Source: Candidatus Fredericiella danica (GTDB taxonomy: Bacteria; Chloroflexota; Anaerolineae; Caldilineales; Caldilineaceae). From it: DNA of 64,000 bases. The DNA lies in NCBI GenBank assembly GCA_016713335.1, contig JADJPH010000010.1, forward strand, positions 88,381-152,380. The letters run 5' to 3'. The notes beneath the pieces are model-generated. The model was given only the letters and a program-made list of their open reading frames with translations, searched no databases and had not been told where the DNA came from. The position numbers and the translations under genes are program-made. Of this stretch, positions 8,307 to 14,682 are shown in pieces (the first letter of the stretch is position 1; every line of letters starts with the position of its first letter).

Positions 8307-9287
8307 CTACTTAGTCTGGGGTCGAGTTCCAACCGCAGCGCCGCTTAGGAAGCCGATGTAGGCCGGCACCAGAGGCAGCACACAGGGGCTCAGAAAGCTG
8401 ACGACACCACCCGCAAATGCCAACAGGATAGCGACCCAATTGGTGGCGGCAGCGATGCCGTAACCGCTGGTGCCGGTCGCCTGGCCCAGCCACTCTTCTG
8501 CAACCTGTACGGATTCGTTCAGGCGCAGCATGCCATCGTTCAGAATCTGGAAGCGGGTGGTCAGTTGATTCATTTCACCGGTCCAGAGCAGATAGGCGAC
8601 CAGTAGCATCAGCAACCCGCTTAGGATCCCAATGATGCCTGCGTGGCGATTCAGCTTGCGGAGCCATCCGCTCATGCTGCTAAACATCGCGCCGGTCAAC
8701 AGAAACGGAATGCCGAGGCCAATACTGTAAACGAACAACAGGCTGGCGCCTTGCCAGACCGTCTGGCTGTCGCCCGCAAGAAAGAGAATGCTGGCCAGGA
8801 TTGGGCCGATGCAAGGGACCCAGCCGGCGGCAAAGGCAACGCCGATGCCCATACTGCTCAGGTAGCCCCAACTCCGGTTCACCTTGTTCATGTCGCCGAC
8901 GCGCTTCTCGGTGTAGAGAAGTTTATTCGGGAAGTCAAGGACACTGACCAGCGCTTCGGCTGCTGGGTTCTGGGTGACATCAACCCGTTTGGAAATCGTC
9001 CTCACCAGCCACCGAAACACCCCCATCGTTGCCAGCGCAAAGACGACCAGCAGCAGTGCCCCCAGTTTCTGCAGTACGTCCATGTATTCATTCAGGCTGC
9101 GACCGAGCAATCCGGCTGCCGAGCCTAGAAGCGTAAAGACCAACGTGAAGCCAAGGACAAAGAAGCAAGAATGAAGAAACACGGCCCAACGGCTTACGTT
9201 GCCGCCTGCAGGTGCATCTCCTGTCTGCTTTGTCTCCGCTGTGGGAATGCTGTTGCCGGCCGTTTGGCCCTGTATTAATTCTGCCAT
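8307..9287 (-). CDS. CcdA-like thiol-disulfide transporter with permuted segment order
   Basis: CcdA/DsbD-beta proteins carry electrons across the membrane for cytochrome c assembly. The expected second half is all present: HSCFFVLGFTLVFTLLG (helix 2), AAGWVPCIGPILASILF with reactive Cys159, and YSIGLGIPFLLTG. The segment that is normally the first helix, SFLSPCVLPLVPAYIGFLSG with reactive Cys302, is found at the very C-terminus (about residues 297-316 of 326). No copy lies at or upstream of the N-terminus. A periplasm-sized loop of about 60 residues separates the last two helices. The start at 9287 has AGGTG upstream; an open extension to 9386 has no membrane helix. The arrangement equals a circular permutation of the family. 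Function as thiol transporter is likely because both cysteines are kept. Confidence 0.78.
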   Translation of the reverse strand: MAELIQGQTAGNSIPTAETKQTGDAPAGGNVSRWAVFLHSCFFVLGFTLVFTLLGSAAGLLGRSLNEYMDVLQKLGALLLVVFALATMGVFRWLVRTISKRVDVTQNPAAEALVSVLDFPNKLLYTEKRVGDMNKVNRSWGYLSSMGIGVAFAAGWVPCIGPILASILFLAGDSQTVWQGASLLFVYSIGLGIPFLLTGAMFSSMSGWLRKLNRHAGIIGILSGLLMLLVAYLLWTGEMNQLTTRFQILNDGMLRLNESVQVAEEWLGQATGTSGYGIAAATNWVAILLAFAGGVVSFLSPCVLPLVPAYIGFLSGAAVGTRPQTK

Positions 9288-9321
9288 TTCGCACCTACCA
9301 AGATCGCTTTTCAAAGCGATG

Positions 9322-9486
9322 TTAATTCTTCTTGCTACCTTTAACGCTGCTCTTGGCTCTCGCCTCCAACTCGTCGCGCAGGACATTCATGTCCGCATCA
9401 AGCTTGCGCTGCCGATAGCCGATATAGACCAGATAAAGCGTGATAAACAACCAGACTGCGGCAAAGCCCATAAACAGGTAGTACAT
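9322..9486 (-). CDS. ccmD: CcmD-like small membrane protein
   Basis: A 54-residue protein: one hydrophobic helix at residues 3-24 (MGFAAVWLFITLYLVYIGYR) followed by a charged tail ending SSVKGSKKN. Size, single N-terminal helix, basic-acidic tail and position directly after ccmC match CcmD, which helps release holo-CcmE from the CcmABC complex. Its ATG overlaps the ccmC stop as TGATG. A short hairpin (9303-9320) lies between it and the ccdA-like gene. Confidence 0.7.
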   Translation of the reverse strand: MYYLFMGFAAVWLFITLYLVYIGYRQRKLDADMNVLRDELEARAKSSVKGSKKN

Positions 9487-10226
9487 CAGGCCAATTCCTC
9501 TCGAAGTTCGTTCAGTTCATCCTCGTTCCGCAATTGGCGGAAACGCAAAACAAGCAGCGCGCTAAAGATGATGATAAAGCCAATCATCGCAATCCCAAGC
9601 GTCGTGCCCATGGTTGAGCCAATGTCAAATCCGCCCTGCGCATCCGGGTTTTCGTTGCCAAATACAACCGGATGGATCGAGCGAAACCAACGGGCGCTGA
9701 AGAATGTCAACGGAACACTCGAAAACGCCAGAATCGCGTAGATGCTGCCAAACCGTGCCCGTGTCTGGCGATTGTCGATGCCGTTCCGGAAAAGTAGATA
9801 GGCAACATAGACTAGCACCGTGATCGTCGCGGTCGTCAGCCGCGGATCCCAGGTCCAGTAGGTATTCCACGTGGGTTTGGCCCAAAACATGCCGGTGACA
9901 ACCGTCCCCATTCCAAAGATCAGACCAACTTCAACCGCTGCCTGGCAAAGACGATCCCAGTCCAGTTTGCGCGTGATCAGGTAAACAATGCTGCTCGCAA
10001 ACGACACGATGAAGCCGGCCAATGCCCCCATAATCGTGCCCATGTGGACGTAAAAGATCCGTTGGGCAAGTTGTTCGTCGCCGGCCAGGTTGGTGGCAGG
10101 TCGCGCGTAGACAAGGGCCGCCCACATCGTCGCCACCGCAGCCCCGACGGCGAGCACCCCCAGGACGAGTTGCGCAATATCCATCGGGGTCCAGCGGTTA
10201 GGTCTAGCACTCGCGCTCGTCGACAT
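9486..10226 (-). CDS. ccmC: CcmC heme-handling protein of cytochrome c maturation
   Basis: CcmC loads heme onto CcmE at the outer face of the membrane. The 246-residue protein has six hydrophobic helices, the WWD-type motif as WAKPTWNTYWTWDPRLT, and the two heme-ligand histidines in IFYVHMGT and in RSIHPVV. It is followed by the ccmD-like gene and preceded by ccmB, in the common order ccmA-ccmB-ccmC-ccmD along the transcript. The start ATG at 10226 fits the family N-terminus; the helix 1 region begins near residue 17. Confidence 0.93.
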   Translation of the reverse strand: MSTSASARPNRWTPMDIAQLVLGVLAVGAAVATMWAALVYARPATNLAGDEQLAQRIFYVHMGTIMGALAGFIVSFASSIVYLITRKLDWDRLCQAAVEVGLIFGMGTVVTGMFWAKPTWNTYWTWDPRLTTATITVLVYVAYLLFRNGIDNRQTRARFGSIYAILAFSSVPLTFFSARWFRSIHPVVFGNENPDAQGGFDIGSTMGTTLGIAMIGFIIIFSALLVLRFRQLRNEDELNELREELA

Positions 10227-10285
10227 CTCGGCATTCTCCTTCCTTCGACGCCGGCAACGGCGTCAGCACAACAGCTCGGATTTCC

Positions 10286-11041
10286 CTAAACCTCTTCGAG
10301 GATCATATCAAACAACAGGTATGCGACGATCAGAAAGATCAGGTCAAATCCGATCAGGATGCCCAACCAGTTCGTCACATCGGCCAGCCCGCCCCCATCC
10401 AGCACGACGGCGGTGAGGGCCACGCCTGCCATAAAGACCGGCACCATCACGGGCAGCAGCAGGATCGGCAACAGGCTTTCGCGCGCCCGCGCACTCGCGC
10501 TCAAGGCGGCAAAGATGGTGCCGACCGCTACATAACCGAGCGTGCCCAGCAGCACGCCGGCGAAAATCAGCGGCTGCAACAGATCCACATCATACACAAA
10601 GAACGTGGCGACCAAAATGACCAAAGCGGTGCCAAACGTGAAGACGAAGTTGGCGATCACCTTGCCGAAATAGATCGCGCTGCGGTCCATCGGCGCCAAC
10701 AGGAGCGCAGGCAATGTGCCCCGGTCCATTTCTGCGCCAAAACTGCGGTTTAGACCTAGCACCCCGGCAAAGAGGATGCTCACCCACAGGACACCCGGCG
10801 CCACCATTTTGGCTTCGGGCACCCGCAGGTCAAATGCCATCCCAAAGATCAGCACCGCAAGCACGCTAAAGACCGTCATACTGCTAAAGACTTCGCGGCC
10901 ACGCAGTTCGGCGCGCAGGTCTTTAGCCGCAACGGCCCATACCTTCCGCAAGAAACTGGCAAGGCCGCCACCCGCGCGCATCTGCACGGGGGGGAGGGCT
11001 TGAATGGGGCCAGAAAGTGGTGTTGCCATCGTCGTCGCCAA
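10286..11041 (-). CDS. ccmB: CcmB heme exporter permease
   Basis: The membrane subunit of the CcmAB ABC complex, whose ATP hydrolysis releases heme-loaded CcmE. It has six hydrophobic segments and the family motif KDLRAELRGREVFSSM near the N-terminus, then NRSFGAEMDRGTLPALLLAP. The frame opens at a TTG (11041) that has AGG a few bases upstream and abuts the ccmA stop; an ATG at 11029 is the alternative start. Length 251 residues is slightly above the usual 220. Confidence 0.9.
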   Translation of the reverse strand: MATTMATPLSGPIQALPPVQMRAGGGLASFLRKVWAVAAKDLRAELRGREVFSSMTVFSVLAVLIFGMAFDLRVPEAKMVAPGVLWVSILFAGVLGLNRSFGAEMDRGTLPALLLAPMDRSAIYFGKVIANFVFTFGTALVILVATFFVYDVDLLQPLIFAGVLLGTLGYVAVGTIFAALSASARARESLLPILLLPVMVPVFMAGVALTAVVLDGGGLADVTNWLGILIGFDLIFLIVAYLLFDMILEEV

Positions 11042-11830
11042 TTAACCTGCTACCTGTTCGCCCACCAAATCCGGCGCCATATCGTCTTCGGTGGCGTAGT
11101 CCTGCGCATCCCGATCAACGCGAATGACCAGCCGCCGCAGGCTTTGTTCGCTAAAGGATGCCGCCGGTTCACAGAAGGCAATCGTACCATCTGCGAGCAG
11201 GCTGACAGAATCGGCCCAGGTGCGGGCGCGTTCAAGATTGTGGGTGGTCAGTAGCACCGCACGATTTGCGGCGCCCAGTGTGCGGATCAGATCGGCAAGC
11301 AGTTCCGCACTTGCTGGGTCGAGCCCCGTATCTGGCTCATCGAGCAACAGGACCGGCGGATCGTGCAGGATGGCGCGCCCAATCGCCAGTCGTTGGACCA
11401 TGCCACGCGAAAACGTCCTCACCGGATCTTTGCGCCTGGACCAGAGATCGACAGCCTGCAACACAGCGTCGATGCGCGGCGCTGCATCTTCCATGTCATA
11501 GAGCCGGGCATAGAATGCCAGATTCTCGGTTGCACTCAGGTTATCATAGAGCAGCGGCGCATGTGTCACCAGGCCAATGTAACGCCGGAGTTCATGGCCG
11601 GCTTTCCGCAGCGACACGCCACCCAGGACAACATCACCACGATCGGGCTTCGCCAACCCGGAAATGATGCGCATCAGGGTCGATTTTCCTGCCCCGTTTG
11701 CGCCAAGCAGCGTCGTAACAGATCCCTGCTCAACATTCAGATCAACGCCGGTCAAGACGCGCTTACGCCCAAAGCGCTTTGAAACGCCCTGCACGGAAAT
11801 CAGTGTTTGCTTGGCAGTGGATAAGGTCAT
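11042..11830 (-). CDS. ccmA: CcmA heme exporter ATP-binding protein
   Basis: ABC ATPase partner of CcmB. Walker A is GANGAGKST, the Q-loop region follows at LVTHAPLLYD, the signature is FSRGMVQRLAIGRA (a CcmA-type SxGMxQR variant), Walker B is VLLLDEPDTGLD and the switch His lies in LLTTHN. I start at the ATG at 11830 (MTLSTAKQ); the frame stays open to 11908 without family sequence. The C-terminus of about 35 extra residues is acidic. Confidence 0.9.
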   Translation of the reverse strand: MTLSTAKQTLISVQGVSKRFGRKRVLTGVDLNVEQGSVTTLLGANGAGKSTLMRIISGLAKPDRGDVVLGGVSLRKAGHELRRYIGLVTHAPLLYDNLSATENLAFYARLYDMEDAAPRIDAVLQAVDLWSRRKDPVRTFSRGMVQRLAIGRAILHDPPVLLLDEPDTGLDPASAELLADLIRTLGAANRAVLLTTHNLERARTWADSVSLLADGTIAFCEPAASFSEQSLRRLVIRVDRDAQDYATEDDMAPDLVGEQVAG

Positions 11831-11932
11831 GAGCGCCTGGAGACGTGTACACAGAAATAGAGAACGGTCAATGGGCAGGCAAACTACGCGCCATCGACAG
11901 TTCTCCAAATTCCATTATGGAAGTCCAGAATG

Positions 11933-12412
11933 TCAGCGGATGGACTCGGCGTACACTTCTTCGGGCTCTTCTTCATACCGGCTGGGGCATTTTAGCAGCA
12001 GTGTCTCAGCTTTGAAGACGCCGTTGGGTTGGAGTTCACCTTCGACAATCGCTGAAGCTGCACGCTGAAAATTATCCGGACGTGGCCCATAGAAGACAAT
12101 TGGCAGTTCCTGACCACTCTCATCGGCAATCCTGAAATTCAATGTAATTTCCTTCGCGTTCCAGTCCTCACTGTCGGCGACGACGGCGCCATTAACGCGC
12201 ACGCGATCGCCAAAGATTGTGGAGCCTTTGGCTTGCACCTCAGCCACGGTCATATAGTAAGCACCGGTGGTGAGGGTCGCCTGGACCATTTGGAAGCCGA
12301 GGAAACCGACGAAGAGCAGCAGCAACGCGCCACCAATGATAAACTTAGTGTTTATCTTTCGGCCAGCCTGCTGACTTAATTGGGTTGGGATGGATACGGT
12401 GTCTTGTGCCAT
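11933..12412 (-). CDS. ccmE: CcmE heme chaperone, CxxxY type
   Basis: CcmE carries heme covalently on a membrane-anchored OB fold and passes it to apocytochrome c. Here residues 23-43 form the anchor helix and the OB fold follows (VAEVQAKGSTIFGDRVRVNG). The heme attachment site, HxxxY in E. coli, reads CPSRY, so the ligand is Cys142 with Tyr146. This CxxxY form is known from archaea and some deltaproteobacteria in a variant System I. The C-terminal tail is strongly acidic (EEEPEEVYAE). It is the first gene of the ccm run on this strand, about 100 bases upstream of ccmA. Confidence 0.9.
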   Translation of the reverse strand: MAQDTVSIPTQLSQQAGRKINTKFIIGGALLLLFVGFLGFQMVQATLTTGAYYMTVAEVQAKGSTIFGDRVRVNGAVVADSEDWNAKEITLNFRIADESGQELPIVFYGPRPDNFQRAASAIVEGELQPNGVFKAETLLLKCPSRYEEEPEEVYAESIR

Positions 12413-12487
12413 GTGAGTCAGTCTACTACAACAAATCGTTTTTGTGAACTACCAAAGTCCCACTGCTTCCGGTGCTCTCATCCTCTC

Positions 12488-12868
12488 CTAATCTGGCTCT
12501 TCAGGAGTTTCTTCAGACTCACTCAGCGCTTGTTCGTCATCTTCATCGCCAAACAAGATCGCAAGCGCCTTGTCGGCCAACGGCGCCGGCACCAACACTT
12601 CCACACTGGCAAGACTACCTGCCATCAACCCATAAATCCTGCCGAGCGCTTCGCCGCGAATGAAGGCCGGGATCTCTTCGCTTTCCAGCCTTCCCTTCAC
12701 GACATAGGCTTCCATTACATTGGCGGCTTCCCAAACCACCACCGGTTCCTGATCGGAGCCGCCACCCGTGGTCGTGGACGCTGTTTCGGAATCGGGCGCA
12801 CCCGTGGTCGCCTCGGCAGACGCCTTGCGTTTGAACCATCCTGGAAGTTGGTCTGAGAGCGTGGTCAT
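12488..12868 (-). CDS. DUF2007 small protein
   Basis: A 126-residue soluble protein with a DUF2007 (putative signal-transducing) domain in its middle: VVWEAANVMEAYVVKGRLESE and IPAFIRGEALGRIYG are characteristic. The first 40 residues are a basic then Thr/Gly-rich linker and the last 25 are acidic (DEDDEQALSESEE). Function unknown. Its start overlaps the stop of the DUF952 gene by four bases (ATGA), so the two are translationally coupled. Confidence 0.75.
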   Translation of the reverse strand: MTTLSDQLPGWFKRKASAEATTGAPDSETASTTTGGGSDQEPVVVWEAANVMEAYVVKGRLESEEIPAFIRGEALGRIYGLMAGSLASVEVLVPAPLADKALAILFGDEDDEQALSESEETPEEPD

Positions 12869-13242
12869 GAGGCGCGTCCAACTTCAGTGGCGACTTCGAG
12901 CACAGGCATGAGAAACTCGCCGGAAGCAGCGCGTGGAAACGGGGTCACCGCAACAATGGCATCGGCGTCAATCTTCCCGTACACATGCGGGAATTCATAG
13001 ACGCCAACGGGTTCCCACCGCAACGGCGCCGTCAAGCGCTTCGTGTCAACGCTGAAAATCACCCATTCACCTGGTTCCTGGCGATAGTGATGGTTGGCGA
13101 CAAGCACGAGCAGACCCGCTTCGCCTGTGCAATGAATAAATCCTTCTGCCGCCAGCGAAGCACAAGAATAGGCTTCGCCCTCCGCGAGGGCTTCCCAATC
13201 GATCCGTGGAAGCATGTGGTAGACAACGTCAGGTCGAGGCAT
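12865..13242 (-). CDS. DUF952 family protein
   Basis: A 125-residue cytoplasmic protein of the DUF952 family, a small alpha/beta fold of unknown function. Recognisable are YHMLPRIDWEAL at the start, AEGFIHCTGEAGL in the core and PHVYGKIDADAIV near the end. It lies ten bases downstream of the metallo-hydrolase gene and overlaps the DUF2007 gene, in a small operon that may begin at the HxlR regulator. Confidence 0.82.
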   Translation of the reverse strand: MPRPDVVYHMLPRIDWEALAEGEAYSCASLAAEGFIHCTGEAGLLVLVANHHYRQEPGEWVIFSVDTKRLTAPLRWEPVGVYEFPHVYGKIDADAIVAVTPFPRAASGEFLMPVLEVATEVGRAS

Positions 13243-13252
13243 TGTAGCCCTC

Positions 13253-13906
13253 TTATGCGTAATTCACACCGGGACGCACGCCGACATAGGGGTTGTGCAT
13301 GCGCTCAAAACCAATCGTTGTGGCGCCGCCATGCCCTGGATAAATTGCGTAGTCATCCGGCAGCGAGAGGAGTTGCTCGCGGATGCTGCGGAGTAGCGTC
13401 TTTTCATCGGCGCCGGGTAAATCAAAGCGGCCAATACTCCCCTGAAACAGCGTGTCGCCCGCAAAAACCTGATGACCGGCGTGGTGGACAAAGACTACAT
13501 GACCAGGCGCATGACCGGGCGTGTAACGCACCTCTAATTGCTCCTCGCCAACCTGGATGATGTCACCATGATTGAGAAACGCATCCGGTTCAACAACTGG
13601 ATCCACTTCCGTATCGAGCCATAGCCGCACACGTTCTGGCACGTCATGCAAAATCGGCAGATCCGCCGCCTGCAGATAGAACTGTGCGCCGGTGGCGGAC
13701 TTCACCGCATTCACTGCCATCACATGGTCGAAGTGCGCATGCGTGTTGAGGATCTTCTCGATCTTCAGCGCCTGTTGGTCTGCAATACGTAAAATCGCCC
13801 GCGCATTGTCCCCTGGGTCAATGATGACCGCCTTCCGCGTTTTGTTGCAACCGAAGATATAGCAGTTCTCTTGCAGGAGACCAACAGTCAAGCCCTTGAC
13901 AATCAT
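13253..13906 (-). CDS. MBL-fold metallo-hydrolase (glyoxalase II-like)
   Basis: A 217-residue metallo-beta-lactamase-fold hydrolase. The dinuclear metal motif THAHFDHVMA is intact, the second metal His is in YTPGHAPGH, the bridging Asp is in VFAGDTLFQGSIGR, and the last His is in IYPGHGGATT. This pattern is that of the short glyoxalase II-like group, which lacks the C-terminal helical domain of true GloB. The substrate is unknown; thioesters are likely. It follows the HxlR regulator by 14 bases. Confidence 0.88.
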   Translation of the reverse strand: MIVKGLTVGLLQENCYIFGCNKTRKAVIIDPGDNARAILRIADQQALKIEKILNTHAHFDHVMAVNAVKSATGAQFYLQAADLPILHDVPERVRLWLDTEVDPVVEPDAFLNHGDIIQVGEEQLEVRYTPGHAPGHVVFVHHAGHQVFAGDTLFQGSIGRFDLPGADEKTLLRSIREQLLSLPDDYAIYPGHGGATTIGFERMHNPYVGVRPGVNYA

Positions 13907-13920
13907 GTTCGCGTTCTCTA

Positions 13921-14280
13921 CTATGAGCAGCGATCACCCAGCCACGCCCCACTCCAGCGAATGACTTCGCGGATGACGGTTTCCAGTTCGCGCCCCATCT
14001 GGGTGAGACTATATTCGACATGGGGCGGAATGGCGCTAATCTGTCTGCGCTCGACCAGACCTTCCTCCTCCAGCATTTTCAACCGGCTACTCAGCGTACT
14101 CGGGTTTACACCCCCCAACTCATCCTGCAGTTCGCAAAACCGTACGGAACGGCCATCCAACAGGAAGTATACGATCTGCAGCGTCCACTTTTGACCGATG
14201 ATTCGCGCTGCCGGTTCAACCGGGCAGAGCGGGAATGTCGCTGGGAGTATGGAAGGAAGGTTAAGAGTTGCGTTGTTCAT
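13921..14280 (-). CDS. HxlR-family transcriptional regulator
   Basis: A 119-residue winged-helix repressor or activator of the HxlR/MarR-like group. The family signature is complete: CPVEPAARIIGQKWTLQIVY, with an N-terminal Cys that in several members senses electrophiles, RFCELQDELGGVNPSTLSSRL as recognition helix, and LEEEGLVERR as wing. It heads a run with the MBL hydrolase, DUF952 and DUF2007 genes. A TTGACA/TAGTAT promoter with an inverted repeat in its spacer lies just upstream, which suggests autoregulation. Confidence 0.9.
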   Translation of the reverse strand: MNNATLNLPSILPATFPLCPVEPAARIIGQKWTLQIVYFLLDGRSVRFCELQDELGGVNPSTLSSRLKMLEEEGLVERRQISAIPPHVEYSLTQMGRELETVIREVIRWSGAWLGDRCS

Positions 14281-14311
14281 AGGTTCACCTCTTCGCCGGA
14301 CACTGCGCAGT

Positions 14312-14340
14312 ATACTATAACAAATATAGTGCTATGTCAA
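14312..14340 (-). promoter_or_regulatory. HxlR gene promoter with overlapping operator
   Basis: On the minus strand TTGACA (14340-14335), a 17-base spacer and TAGTAT (14317-14312) form a strong promoter. The perfect inverted repeat ACTATA-N5-TATAGT (14314-14330) covers the -10 and most of the spacer, the usual place for an HxlR-type autorepressor site. Confidence 0.6.
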
Positions 14341-14494
14341 CGCGAACCCACCCTATTCGGCGCGCTCCTTGTCTTTGGGGGCCGCCGAAGTCGTGCCGCA
14401 TCCCCCTCGCCCCGTCAAGGACAATCGTAGGGACATCGGCACTGCCGTGTCCGGGGTACCAACGAATACTCCGCTACCATCATTATCAAAAAAT

Positions 14495-14588
14495 ACCCCG
14501 TCCGTCAGCGCCCCGTCAGAGCACCATCCCGTCAGGGTGGTGATCCCCAGTCCCCCGTCCGTCAGGCACCATCCCGTCAGGGTGGTGA
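14495..14588. repeat. CCGTCAG-rich intergenic repeat with two hairpin copies
   Basis: The heptamer CCGTCAG or its YCGTCAG variants occur five times between about 14499 and 14580. A 22-base unit (CACCATCCCGTCAGGGTGGTGA without change) is present at 14522-14543 and 14567-14588, a 45-base period. Each unit folds as CACCATCCC / GGGTGGTG with a GTCA loop. The rest of the 14341-14682 gap shows no gene. Confidence 0.6.
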
Positions 14589-14682
14589 GCGCTCGGCCAA
14601 AGCTCAAGCGTCCGTGCAATCCGTGTCATCCGCTCAATTCGTGATTCAGACGGCAAAAGCCAAAGCCCGGCGGTGCGTCGCG

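Noticed and set aside
14495..14588. CRISPR array
   Set aside because: Only two full units exist, the spacer is short and repeat-like, and no cas gene is nearby.
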